Part shown: piece after piece, positions 14,666 to 22,840 of the stretch | Numbering within the stretch: position 1 is the stretch's first letter | Layout of the letters: every line of letters begins with the position of its first letter | IMG/VR virus record: IMGVR_UViG_3300021356_000125 | Span: 1-28,640 of that record | Origin: a virus | Length of the DNA: 28,640 bases | Direction: 5' to 3' (one strand) | Translations under genes and position numbers: made by a program | The notes under the pieces: generated by a model | What the model was told of the DNA's origin: nothing | Database searches by the model: none | Seen by the model: only the letters and a program-made list of their open reading frames with translations

Positions 14666-16545
14666 GTTATATCAACAATCTCACACGAGTCCCCTGAACA
14701 AGCGAATGTCTGAGAAGACTGTGTGTTATCTTCCTTCTCATAACTTTGAAACTTACTCCAATCTATATGTCCGAACTTACTGCTAAACTCATTGTATACT
14801 TCTTCTGTACACTCCTGATAGGGTGCTTGTTGATAAGTATGATCGGAGTGTGGTAAGAACGATACACCTGACATCTCGTCAAAGTGTTTAAACACAAACG
14901 CTCCCACTTCCATCCACTCGTCATCTCGCACAGAAATGGTCACAGACGGCTTGTGTTCACACCAATGTCTTTGGTATGTGAGCCACGTTTGTAGCTGTTC
15001 TATGGCTGTCATATCGTCTCTCATCACGGACTTTCTAGGTGACTTCATAGGAAAGCTAAACACCATGTTTGTGTCAGGCTTCATTACATCAGGTTCGCTA
15101 GGAACACCACTGTCTACCATGAAGTTAGTGAGAGGATCTTTATTATCGCCCCTAACGGTACGAATATAATAACTGCTATGACGAGGGTGGATACCACTGC
15201 TTGAGTCCACAAGCTGTGATACTGTCCCACTTGGTTTGACACAGGTGATTGCTGTGCTTTGGGGGATTCCAAAGATTGCTGACCACTCTTTGTTTGTTTC
15301 GACAGCGATCTCTCTGAGTGCTGTAAGTGTTTTGTCAAGTCCATTTTTCTTTCCACTAGTCAATTCGTTATCCATTATCCCTGTAAGGCTAACACCTAGT
15401 AGTCTCTCCTCTTCAGTGTTGTTCTTCCATACCTTACGCAGATAAGGGAACTTAGTTAAGGTAGCCTGTGCTGTACCAAGTATAGTCGCAAGCATTACCT
15501 TCCTCTTCAGATCTTCAAACTTATCTTTCTCTCGTATCACAACTTCTGTTAAGTTGCAGAACTGATAAGGTCTAAGTATTATTTCACTGCAAGGATTAGT
15601 GCCAAACTCATAGTTAGCATCCCTTCTGCCAAACTTCTTTGCCTGTTCCTTTGCAGATGTTCTATTAAATATGCCACGTTCTCCTGACTTTGATTCAACA
15701 AGAGATGTCCACTCCCTTAGGAATGTCTCTCCGTCAGGCTTATCCGTGTAGCATACAGAGTTATTAGCCAATGCCATCTGTGGTGTTGTCTCCCACCACT
15801 GTCCTGACTTAGCGTGACGCATACGTCCATCAGATAGATTAGACAAGCTTATCATAGCAGAACGTCTAACACCACCTGACACTACAACTTCTCCAACCTT
15901 GCACATTAGATTATGACAATCGTAGCTTGATAGTTTACGTCCTGCGTTGTCTTTAAATAAAGCTGTTGTAAAGTTAAATAAATCAACTAAAGGTCCTGGA
16001 CCTGACGCTCTACCACCAAAGATTTGTAGCCTAGAACCTGCAGGTCTAATCTTTGATACGTCCCAATGTGGAGACTCACCCATGTAGAGATGTCCTATAA
16101 GCTTACGTAGTGCTTTTGCCCACCCTTCTTTGCTGTCCTGCACATCTATGACGGTATCAACTTGCTCTATTGTTTGTGGTATCTCAGGTAGCTGATTAAC
16201 GTACTGTCTCTCCACAGAGAACCCAACACCTGTACCACACAATAGTATGTACATTGCTTCATCAAAAGACTTTGGATCATCCACAGGCAGATAGCTACAG
16301 TTGTACCCTGCTGTGTTGTCTCTCTCCAACGCAAGACCTGCTGTCATCAACGCTCTCATAGACGGCATAACTTCTAAATTAGTTATAGCCTCTTTTATCT
16401 GTTGCACAGGCAAGTGTCCCTTAACCTTCAACGACATAAAGTCAACATACCTGTTAACAGTTTCTTCCCATGTTTCTCTTCTGTTTTCGTTTGGTAGCCA
16501 CCTAGCGTACCTAGATATAGCTATAAATTTCTGATAATCGTTCAT
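14662..16545 (-). CDS. nrdJ: Adenosylcobalamin-dependent ribonucleotide reductase (class II)
   Basis: A 627-residue monomeric-type class II enzyme that reduces ribonucleotides to deoxyribonucleotides with vitamin B12 as radical source. All catalytic residues are visible by comparison with the Lactobacillus leichmannii enzyme: Cys83 (G-Y-N-C-S-Y), the finger-loop motif N-P-C-S-E with Cys319 and Glu321, Cys330 eleven residues on (F-C-N-L-T-E), and the C-terminal redox pair Cys616/Cys621 (C-S-G-D-S-C). The spacings 319-321-330 and 616-621 equal 408-410-419 and 731-736 of that enzyme. It is about 110 residues shorter than that protein. It supplies dNTPs for the replication genes upstream; overlaps both neighbours by four bases. 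Confidence 0.97.
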   Translation of the reverse strand: MNDYQKFIAISRYARWLPNENRRETWEETVNRYVDFMSLKVKGHLPVQQIKEAITNLEVMPSMRALMTAGLALERDNTAGYNCSYLPVDDPKSFDEAMYILLCGTGVGFSVERQYVNQLPEIPQTIEQVDTVIDVQDSKEGWAKALRKLIGHLYMGESPHWDVSKIRPAGSRLQIFGGRASGPGPLVDLFNFTTALFKDNAGRKLSSYDCHNLMCKVGEVVVSGGVRRSAMISLSNLSDGRMRHAKSGQWWETTPQMALANNSVCYTDKPDGETFLREWTSLVESKSGERGIFNRTSAKEQAKKFGRRDANYEFGTNPCSEIILRPYQFCNLTEVVIREKDKFEDLKRKVMLATILGTAQATLTKFPYLRKVWKNNTEEERLLGVSLTGIMDNELTSGKKNGLDKTLTALREIAVETNKEWSAIFGIPQSTAITCVKPSGTVSQLVDSSSGIHPRHSSYYIRTVRGDNKDPLTNFMVDSGVPSEPDVMKPDTNMVFSFPMKSPRKSVMRDDMTAIEQLQTWLTYQRHWCEHKPSVTISVRDDEWMEVGAFVFKHFDEMSGVSFLPHSDHTYQQAPYQECTEEVYNEFSSKFGHIDWSKFQSYEKEDNTQSSQTFACSGDSCEIVDIT

Positions 16546-16721
16546 ATTTTTGTCACCTTTATGCTGTTAATTTCAATGTCGTCCATATCATAAAGAAGAT
16601 CTTTTACTATATCTGATATAACTTTTTCACCTTCTTTTTTCTTAGATGCTGAATCACAGGTTACAGGTAGATGGCTAGACTCATCATCTATCTCAACCTC
16701 TGCTGTAATCTTAAACTTCAT
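16542..16721 (-). CDS. Small hypothetical protein (59 aa)
   Basis: I choose the ATG at 16721, which overlaps the preceding stop as ATGA, over a frame starting 17 codons earlier inside that gene. The 59 residues look like a small alpha/beta protein: M-K-F-K-I-T-A-E-V-E-I-D, a helix K-V-I-S-D-I-V-K-D-L-L-Y, and a last strand I-E-I-N-S-I-K-V-T. Small proteins of this form are common beside nucleotide-metabolism genes in phages, but I do not recognise a family. Confidence 0.7.
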   Translation of the reverse strand: MKFKITAEVEIDDESSHLPVTCDSASKKKEGEKVISDIVKDLLYDMDDIEINSIKVTKI

Positions 16722-16948
16722 TCGATCATACTCCTGTTCTCTATGTCCCTGATCATGGCTTTTAAATACCACTCTGCTTTTTTTAAATCCTCAACACCGT
16801 TTTTGTACCTCCATCTGTGGAGATACTTTATCACATTGCCCTGACAATAGGAAGAAAAGTGTTCGTTTAATTGTTGTTGAATATAATCAATACACTCCAT
16901 ACCACCATTATTATAGTGGGGAGGACTATTAACTTTATCTACTTCCAT
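16718..16948 (-). CDS. DUF3310 protein, T7 gp1.7-like
   Basis: 76 residues from the ATG at 16948, which lies just before the conserved start of the domain and overlaps the previous gene by ten bases; a start at 16996 would add 16 unconserved residues. The protein matches DUF3310: V-N-S-P-P-H-Y, G-M-E-C-I-D-Y-I, Y-C-Q-G-N-V-I-K-Y-L-H-R, then G-V-E-D-L-K-K-A-E-W-Y-L. The T7 member, gp1.7, has been described as a nucleotide kinase; whether that activity extends to this small protein is unknown. Its place next to the ribonucleotide reductase fits a role in nucleotide supply. Confidence 0.85.
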   Translation of the reverse strand: MEVDKVNSPPHYNNGGMECIDYIQQQLNEHFSSYCQGNVIKYLHRWRYKNGVEDLKKAEWYLKAMIRDIENRSMIE

Positions 16949-17349
16949 TTGCTCAGTGTTCCTAGTTGTATGCGTTTCTTCTTTTCTGTCAACCATTTTT
17001 TAGGTATCTCCTTATCTGTCCATTTAAATCCATATTTGTCACACCAATCACAGTATCTTGTCTTTGACCCTTTGTTAATTACATTATATGCGTTCTGAAA
17101 CAAAAAGCGTATGTCTAGCTCAGGATACTGCTCTTGTATTAGCAGGTGCTTCACCCTGTCTTTTGCTTTGAACCACCCTTTCGCCTCAATAATAATACCA
17201 TTGTTAAGAACAAAGTCAGGCTTGTAGAGCCTAAACATTTGCACTGCGTATCTGATTGACATTTTTTCATATCTAATCCTTTGCTTGAGAAGGCGCAACT
17301 CTTTGGCTACGCTCTCCTCAAACTTGCTCCTAAATTGTATCTTGGGCAT
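16939..17349 (-). CDS. T7 endonuclease I-like Holliday junction resolvase
   Basis: A 136-residue protein of the phage endonuclease I family, which cuts four-way junctions and branched DNA. It opens with F-R-S-K-F-E-E-S-V-A and has the catalytic set K-P-D-F (Asp45), I-I-I-E-A-K-G (Glu55 and Lys57). The Asp-Glu-Lys spacing (10, then 2) equals Asp55-Glu65-Lys67 of T7 gp3, and Glu11 or Glu12 stands for the T7 Glu20. A C-x-x-C (Y-C-D-W-C) near residue 100 and a basic C-terminal tail follow. It overlaps the exonuclease gene by 20 bases. In T7 the enzyme breaks host DNA and resolves replication intermediates before packaging. Confidence 0.93.
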   Translation of the reverse strand: MPKIQFRSKFEESVAKELRLLKQRIRYEKMSIRYAVQMFRLYKPDFVLNNGIIIEAKGWFKAKDRVKHLLIQEQYPELDIRFLFQNAYNVINKGSKTRYCDWCDKYGFKWTDKEIPKKWLTEKKKRIQLGTLSKWK

Positions 17350-18190
17350 CAGCTAACTTCACATAGTTTATTAAGGGTGGATTGCTAGACCTTGACACCT
17401 TTGAAGGTAGAACCTGTAGATTGTCCCAACACTTTTCTCTGTAGTTACACAAACTACACTCTATACCAAGCTTCATGTTTCCACTAGGCTTGCCATAGTA
17501 TGTTTCCTCTACAGGTTCATAGCACCGTTCAAATGGCTTGTCATCTTCAATGTAAGATATAGTGTCCTCTATCTTTTCGTACTCAGAGTCCATATCCACA
17601 TCACTAGCACTCACATACTTAAAATTACCATTAGCTTTATTGATTACCCACCAACCACCAACAGGTACACCTTTAGCCTTGGCATATCCCACAAGTTGTG
17701 AGACATAACCAAAACTATCTTTCCCTTGTAACGTAGCAAAGTCCGTAAACTTATTCTCGTATGCCCAAGGGGAGGCTGATTTAACATCGTCAACCTTGCC
17801 GTTCAAAACTAGGTCATATGTTCCCTCAACCTTCTTGCGTTTAGTCTGTAGTTCGACATGCTCACTATCCTCAAACTCAACATTTGACGCTCTAAGTAAG
17901 CCCTTAAATACAGCCTCAATGATGTCCCCCAATATCATGTTGATAATAAAGAATGGTGAATCAGCTAACTTAGACTCAGGAGAGTTCTTTTCAAACCACA
18001 ACTGACACCTCTTACGTCCAAGGTTAGACATGCGTAGTTTAAAAGTCCTCTTCTCTCCTGAGAATTGGCGAGACATAGCTTCACTTACATCCTTGGCTAC
18101 GAGGTCAACAATAGCCTTATCCATACTAGCTTCACCTAGCATGACTTTCTGTAAGAAAGAATGAATCGCCACTTCTGCAGGATGGTTCAT
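17330..18190 (-). CDS. Cas4/RecB-type PD-(D/E)XK exonuclease with Fe-S cysteines
   Basis: A 286-residue nuclease. Motifs in order: G-D-I-I-E (Gly88-Glu92), E-G-T-Y-D-L with Asp126, V-D-D-V-K with Asp135 and Lys137, and S-Q-L-V-G-Y with Gln165 and Tyr169 (the Q-x-x-x-Y box). Four cysteines are arranged as in Cas4 and AddB: Cys62 early (K-R-C-Q-L-W), then C-S-L-C-N-Y-R-E-K-C at 245, 248 and 254, which predicts a 4Fe-4S cluster holding the fold. It lies where T7-like phages keep their recombination exonuclease, next to the probable ssDNA-binding protein. I infer strand resection for recombination and breakdown of host DNA; no CRISPR genes are present. Confidence 0.9.
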   Translation of the reverse strand: MNHPAEVAIHSFLQKVMLGEASMDKAIVDLVAKDVSEAMSRQFSGEKRTFKLRMSNLGRKRCQLWFEKNSPESKLADSPFFIINMILGDIIEAVFKGLLRASNVEFEDSEHVELQTKRKKVEGTYDLVLNGKVDDVKSASPWAYENKFTDFATLQGKDSFGYVSQLVGYAKAKGVPVGGWWVINKANGNFKYVSASDVDMDSEYEKIEDTISYIEDDKPFERCYEPVEETYYGKPSGNMKLGIECSLCNYREKCWDNLQVLPSKVSRSSNPPLINYVKLADAQDTI

Positions 18191-19072
18191 CTACTCGTCA
18201 ATCTCAACTACGTTAGCAACTATTTCAGACTCATCGTCAGACAATTCCTCAGGTCTGCGATGCTCCTCCCATTTGCTAATTGTGATTGAGTTCATAGATT
18301 CTACCCACTCAACAAAGTTGTTCAACACCTCTTGATCGTCTGTGGTGATTTCTACTAACTCCCCTAGCTTTGCCTTTACCACACCATAGGTTGCTCCACT
18401 AGGAATACTCTTTACTTCAGACGACAAGTGTAGAAGATGTTGAATAGGAAGCCTGTTCTTTCTTTGAATCTGAGTAAACATATCAGTCATAGCTTTGAAG
18501 CTATCTCTGTTTTTAATCCTCATCAAGAAAGGGAACTCTTTAACATCCACAGGTTTACCATTGGCATCCTTTGCTTTGTCAAGTGTACACAGACCAAAGA
18601 TGACTTTAAACCTATCGGTTGCCCTCATCAGGTCTTGTGTTTCTTGTGGCAACGAACTGAAATCTTTAACATAACCTGACGGTCTACCACAGTTGAACCC
18701 TCCGTAGTTGTCCTTCAAGTCGCCATTCAAAGACGTTGCCATTACAGTACGCAACATCCGTCCTTCCCCCCCATCAGGCTTCTGATAGTTTTTATCGTAA
18801 CGCTGAAACTGAAAGCGTTGCATAAACGGACGAATAGTTATCGTATCACTGTAATACACAGTATCATCAGGGAAAGTTACAGAGTACGCTCCTGCTTTGA
18901 CAATGGCGACTTCCATACTCTCACCATCGACTTGCTTTGTACCCATCACGTTCTGATGAACCTGCTTAATCTCTGCTAAAGCTGATGTGCTTTTCGCAGG
19001 GACATTCGACATCCCCATTAGTTCTGCTAGATCGGCAGGGGATTTTCCTATTACTGCTAATGTGTTATCCAC
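18191..19072 (-). CDS. Probable single-stranded DNA-binding protein
   Basis: A 293-residue protein with a GTG start supported by AAGGAG nine bases upstream. The core is a mixture of beta segments and charged loops with several aromatics (R-F-Q-F-Q-R-Y-D-K-N-Y), and the last 20 residues are strongly acidic (S-D-D-E-S-E-I...E-I-D-E), as in ssDNA-binding proteins such as T7 gp2.5, where the tail recruits polymerase and helicase. It sits between the polymerase and the recombination nucleases, the usual place for such a protein. I do not see a clear OB-fold signature by eye, so the call rests on the tail and on position. Confidence 0.6.
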   Translation of the reverse strand: MDNTLAVIGKSPADLAELMGMSNVPAKSTSALAEIKQVHQNVMGTKQVDGESMEVAIVKAGAYSVTFPDDTVYYSDTITIRPFMQRFQFQRYDKNYQKPDGGEGRMLRTVMATSLNGDLKDNYGGFNCGRPSGYVKDFSSLPQETQDLMRATDRFKVIFGLCTLDKAKDANGKPVDVKEFPFLMRIKNRDSFKAMTDMFTQIQRKNRLPIQHLLHLSSEVKSIPSGATYGVVKAKLGELVEITTDDQEVLNNFVEWVESMNSITISKWEEHRRPEELSDDESEIVANVVEIDE

Positions 19073-19081
19073 TATTATATA

Positions 19082-19087
19082 CTCCTT
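19082..19087 (-). promoter_or_regulatory. Ribosome-binding site for a GTG start
   Basis: AAGGAG on the minus strand, nine bases before GTG at 19072. It lies in a 35-base AT-rich gap, one of the few spaces in this arm, where translation must begin anew instead of by stop-start coupling. Confidence 0.7.
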
Positions 19088-19107
19088 ATATTAAGTTTTA
19101 AATTTTA

Positions 19108-21183
19108 TCAGACTACATCTTTAACGTCAAGCCAATTATCACCTATTTTAGATTCTAATAGCATTGGAACATTTACATCAATATCATAATAATTTTCTAT
19201 AATTTTTTTAAGATTATTATTAACTTCTCTAATTATTCCTAATACATCTTTCTCCTCTAGTGGGTGAACATCTAACACGACTGAATCATGCACTGTGTTT
19301 ACTAACATACTCTTTAATTCTTTTTGGTCTAAACGCTTCTCTATCTCCAACAATACAATAGGAACTATATCACCTGTAGCAAAGCCCTGAACAGGATAGT
19401 TCTTAATCATGGTAAAGTGGGTTGGAGTTCCACTTCTCCGTCTCTCTACGTCAGGGAAAGCATACTGCCTACCTGATGGTATCTTTATTCTACCAAGGTT
19501 GATAGCCTCGTCACCTAACTTCTTGTGCCACTTAGCTATGCCTTTATACTTGTCCATAAAGTGTGTGTAATACTCAGCCTCAGCTTTCGTTCTGCCGTAC
19601 CCTGTAGCTCCATAGAGAGGGGCAAAGGTATGTGCCTTAGCTTCTTGCCTAGTCGTTGGTTGACCTGCCTCAGAGATAATCTGAGCCGTGTAGGAGTGAA
19701 CATCAAAACCTGTGGACACTTCTTCCATTGCAACTTTATCTTGTGACAATAATGCTGCAACTCTAAATTCTAGCTGTGCAAAGTCTGCTTCAAGTATCTT
19801 ACCCTTCAAGCCAAACTGATCGCTGTTCCAACGAGACGTAAACACTTTCTTAACAGGGAATGTACCACCTCTAGGCATGTTCTGCATGTTAGGATTGCGT
19901 CCACTAAAGCGTCCTGTAGCTGTGACATGCTGTGTAAGACTAACGTGTAACAATCCATCGTCCTTAGTGTAATGCTCTATGCCATCAACAAAGGCTGACA
20001 GGTAGCTTGATATAGCACTTTGCCTTTTAAGGTCTGTCAAGAAAGTTTCTGCTGTTGTCATACCTTTTGTCTTGGCTATGTTGATAAGGCTCTCTAAGTT
20101 ACCTTTACTTGTAGAGAACCCATTGGCACTGACCCAATCCTTAGACGGTGGGAAGAACCCTAGCCCTGCCATGTGCTTTAACTTGGTTAGCTTGTACCCT
20201 CTCGTGTCACACTCAGGACAACGAGTTGGCTTGGCAAAAGGACTTCCATCCTTCTTAGTTTTATACACCTTGCCTTTTCCATGACACTTCTGACAAACAC
20301 TAGCCTTAGTCTTCACCATCATAGAACTATTATCTTTAACAGCCTGTCTAAAGTCATCTTTGTTTTCTACATTGTCAAACGCAACAGCCCACTGTTTCTT
20401 GTCCTTTAGTATCCTAGAGTATATGACCTGACTTACTTGCTCAGGAGAGTTGAGATTTATAGGAGTGTCGCCCATCAGTTCTTTTACTTGTGCGTTTAGT
20501 CGTCTCTCTATCTTAACTAGCTCATCCTCAAAGTCCCAACGCACGTCCTGTAAAGCTTTCCTATCTATGTTGAACCCATTCATATACATTCTTGTTAGCG
20601 TCTTGCATACATTGTTGGTAATGTCTCTTACCTTAACTAACGATTGGCTCTCAGGCTTGGCATACTCGTCTAGCAATCTCCAATACAAAGCCCTCGTTAC
20701 AACTAAGTCTTGTGTTAAATACTCCGACAACTCATTAAGAGGTATCTCGTCTGTTTGAAAGCCCCTACTAAAATAGTCTTTGAGTGTATCTGATTTCTTC
20801 ATATTAAGATCGTATCGTATTGCACAGTTTTCCAGGCTAACAGATTGTTTCTGCCCACGTTGTAATATGTACTCACCTAGCATAGTGTCAAATATTTCTC
20901 CACTATATTTAAATCCACAAGCCCACAGCCATTGTAAGTCATACTGTAAGTTGTGTCCTATCAGGAGTGTTGTATTGTCAAGAACTCTTTGCAATCTTGC
21001 CTGTGCATCATCGTCCTCAAGAGTTTTTTCATTGTGGTCAAATACAAATATAGTTTTCTCATCTTGTTTAATGTGATCCATTATGCCCACAAGTGTCAAA
21101 GAATTGTCAGGCTCAAAGGGATCAAGATGTAACTTGCCATCTCGTTTAGTTGTCGTGTTTTCCACATCAAGTATTATCTTCAT
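19108..21183 (-). CDS. polA: Family A DNA polymerase with DnaJ-type zinc-finger insert
   Basis: 691 residues from the ATG at 21183, coupled to the helicase stop (ATGA); an upstream frame of 18 codons is inside that gene. The 3'-5' exonuclease has all its acidic residues: Asp6/Glu8 (L-D-V-E), Asn78...Asp82 (G-H-N-L-Q-Y-D) and Tyr155...Asp159. The polymerase domain has motif A with Asp467 (D-F-A-Q-L-E), motif B R-x-x-x-K-x-x-x-F-x-x-x-Y-G (512-525) and motif C His631-Asp632. Between them, at about 297-330, C-Q-K-C-H-G-K-G and C-P-E-C-D-T-R-G form a DnaJ-like zinc site (Cys297, 300, 322, 325). The residue equal to E. coli Phe762 is Phe520. This is the replicative polymerase; the insert is the hallmark of HMO-2011-type phages. 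Confidence 0.96.
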   Translation of the reverse strand: MKIILDVENTTTKRDGKLHLDPFEPDNSLTLVGIMDHIKQDEKTIFVFDHNEKTLEDDDAQARLQRVLDNTTLLIGHNLQYDLQWLWACGFKYSGEIFDTMLGEYILQRGQKQSVSLENCAIRYDLNMKKSDTLKDYFSRGFQTDEIPLNELSEYLTQDLVVTRALYWRLLDEYAKPESQSLVKVRDITNNVCKTLTRMYMNGFNIDRKALQDVRWDFEDELVKIERRLNAQVKELMGDTPINLNSPEQVSQVIYSRILKDKKQWAVAFDNVENKDDFRQAVKDNSSMMVKTKASVCQKCHGKGKVYKTKKDGSPFAKPTRCPECDTRGYKLTKLKHMAGLGFFPPSKDWVSANGFSTSKGNLESLINIAKTKGMTTAETFLTDLKRQSAISSYLSAFVDGIEHYTKDDGLLHVSLTQHVTATGRFSGRNPNMQNMPRGGTFPVKKVFTSRWNSDQFGLKGKILEADFAQLEFRVAALLSQDKVAMEEVSTGFDVHSYTAQIISEAGQPTTRQEAKAHTFAPLYGATGYGRTKAEAEYYTHFMDKYKGIAKWHKKLGDEAINLGRIKIPSGRQYAFPDVERRRSGTPTHFTMIKNYPVQGFATGDIVPIVLLEIEKRLDQKELKSMLVNTVHDSVVLDVHPLEEKDVLGIIREVNNNLKKIIENYYDIDVNVPMLLESKIGDNWLDVKDVV

Positions 21184-22403
21184 GCTGAGTACCTTCCTGT
21201 TTCTACATCTAGTTCGACATGAACTGTGCCATGCCATCCTGTTAGTTTGTTCTTGGCTAATCTGATGTGCCGTTGTGGGTCATTACTATCCTGCCCCTCA
21301 ATGTCAGGGTTCTTACTAATTAATAGCATCAAATCTGCCTCTGCTGCCTTTCCTGTCTTACTACCTTCAAGCATGGATTGATTCACGTTTATCTTACCTT
21401 CTGCCTCTGCTGATAGTTGTGACATCCATATGATAGCACAGTTATACTTCTTGGCGATGTTTCTTGCGTGGATTGCCGCCTCCTTTAAATAAATGTCTGA
21501 CCTCTCTGAACCCATACTCGCAAACTTATCACCCATATCAAGCACTATGATGTCAGGATTAACGCTCTTGGCTAGTTGCTCCACGTAGTCCATTCTTTTA
21601 TCCGTTGCATCTTTAATAGATAACAACTGTTTTACAGGCTCGTATCGACTAAGTGCCACCTTTCTATTCTCTAATACTTGTTCACTTGACATATTAGATT
21701 TACAGTACAGGTAGCGTAAGCCAACTCTCTTGTATGCTTCTTCATTGCATAACACCACACACTTAGCCCCTTGGTCTATAAAGCCACCCTCCGATGCTAT
21801 AATACTAGCGTGAAAGGAAGTCTTACCTGTATTAGGTCTAGCCCCTACAATAACAAAGTGTCCCCCACTCAGCCCCTCCACTCGCCTAGCGAGAGATGGT
21901 ATGTTAAACTTCCATTGATACTTAACATTCAAGTGGTCAACCAATGTGTCAAAGCTAATGTCGTCACCTTCAAACTTAAAACTAGGAGTGAAGTCATCCT
22001 GATAGCTATCTAGTATGTTGCGTAGTGGCTCAAGATTACTTTTAGTTCCATTCACATAGTCAAAGCCAAGATTAGCTATCTCCTCACCAACCATTTGTTG
22101 AAACAGTTTAGATAAAACTTCTTTCGCTATATCGTTATTCATTGGTTCTTCTTTTGATAACTTATTGAAGAGAACCTCGTAAGATGTTTTGTTGGCTGAA
22201 GTCATAGTGCCATTGTCAGAAAAGAACAAGGCTTGTAGTTCCGTAAGAGATAAGTTTCTCTCATGCTTACCCATAGCTTGATCTAGTGTACCCTTAATCT
22301 TTCTAACATCTTTACTAAACAATCTATCAGGGCATCGACTTCCCTTATGCTCATCGTAAAAATCTTTCTGCATTAAACTTCTTATTAGTGCTAGTTCTAT
22401 CAT
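21180..22403 (-). CDS. Replicative DNA helicase, DnaB/T7 gp4 helicase family
   Basis: A 407-residue superfamily 4 helicase. Residues 1-110 form a helical N-terminal domain of DnaB type. The RecA-like core has Walker A G-A-R-P-N-T-G-K-T (187-195), a glutamate-bearing segment V-V-L-C-N-E-E (216-222), Walker B D-I-I-V-L-D-M-G-D (284-292), and I-I-W-M-S-Q-L with the sensor glutamine, followed by G-S-K-T-G-K-A-A-E-A-D and a late R-L-A-K-N-K-L-T-G. It should form a hexamer and unwind DNA ahead of the polymerase. No primase domain is fused, unlike T7 gp4; the primase is a separate gene upstream with a nuclease gene between. Confidence 0.94.
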   Translation of the reverse strand: MIELALIRSLMQKDFYDEHKGSRCPDRLFSKDVRKIKGTLDQAMGKHERNLSLTELQALFFSDNGTMTSANKTSYEVLFNKLSKEEPMNNDIAKEVLSKLFQQMVGEEIANLGFDYVNGTKSNLEPLRNILDSYQDDFTPSFKFEGDDISFDTLVDHLNVKYQWKFNIPSLARRVEGLSGGHFVIVGARPNTGKTSFHASIIASEGGFIDQGAKCVVLCNEEAYKRVGLRYLYCKSNMSSEQVLENRKVALSRYEPVKQLLSIKDATDKRMDYVEQLAKSVNPDIIVLDMGDKFASMGSERSDIYLKEAAIHARNIAKKYNCAIIWMSQLSAEAEGKINVNQSMLEGSKTGKAAEADLMLLISKNPDIEGQDSNDPQRHIRLAKNKLTGWHGTVHVELDVETGRYSA

Positions 22404-22840
22404 TTTTCTGACCTCTCTTGTAAATATTTTATAGCTTCTTCTAGTAGGTTCACATTATCGTTAAACCTACCTAACCCTATGTTGCACCCATTGCATATCC
22501 AACCTCTAAATGTGTTAGTTTCATGGCTATGATCTAGCACCCAAACTGACCTGTCGTTCCACCTATCGTATTCCTTTAGCACCTCTTCTGTTTTATTACA
22601 GATAGGACACCTATACTCAGGATCAATCGGTTTTGGATTCTCTCTCATAAGCTGTGTACGTATAGCCTGTTTCTTATTCTCACACTCTTTGCACTCAGTT
22701 CGGTAAGCCTTTCCTACTTTAGGTTCTCTGAATGTGAAACAAGAAACATGCTTCTCCTTGTTGCATTTGGGGCAGAATTTATGATCCTTCAAACCTTTTG
22801 TTTTTTTAACAACAAAAAGTTCTAGCTGTTCATCATCCAT
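22400..22840 (-). CDS. Endonuclease VII-like HNH nuclease with extra zinc ribbon
   Basis: A 146-residue protein. Its C-terminal half matches T4 endonuclease VII (gp49): C-P-I-C (Cys78, 81), V-L-D-H-S-H with Asp103, His104 and His106, then R-G-W-I-C-N-G-C-N (Cys116, 119, Asn120). Asp103 and Asn120 stand for the T4 catalytic Asp40 and Asn62, and the four cysteines for its zinc site. The N-terminal half holds a second set, C-P-K-C (23, 26) and C-K-E-C (50, 53), a separate zinc ribbon not in T4 gp49. The family cuts Holliday junctions, branches and mismatches. Coupled to primase (8-base overlap) and helicase (4-base overlap). Confidence 0.92.
   Translation of the reverse strand: MDDEQLELFVVKKTKGLKDHKFCPKCNKEKHVSCFTFREPKVGKAYRTECKECENKKQAIRTQLMRENPKPIDPEYRCPICNKTEEVLKEYDRWNDRSVWVLDHSHETNTFRGWICNGCNIGLGRFNDNVNLLEEAIKYLQERSEK

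Noticed and set aside
17330-18190. Cas4-like nuclease as a sign of a CRISPR system
   Set aside because: No repeat-spacer array and no other cas gene is visible; the neighbours are phage replication genes, so this is a phage recombination nuclease.
19073-19107. Promoter in the AT-rich gap after the polymerase gene
   Set aside because: Only 35 bases, with no convincing pair of -35 and -10 elements; it is explained by a ribosome-binding site for the GTG start.
20070-20330. A separate DnaJ co-chaperone gene
   Set aside because: The zinc-finger cysteines lie in one continuous reading frame with exonuclease and polymerase motifs, and no J domain with His-Pro-Asp is present.
21184-21237. 18-codon extension of the polymerase start
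   Set aside because: It lies inside the helicase gene in another frame, is Cys/Arg-rich unlike the rest, and the ATGA coupling supports the start at 21183, directly before the exonuclease motif.
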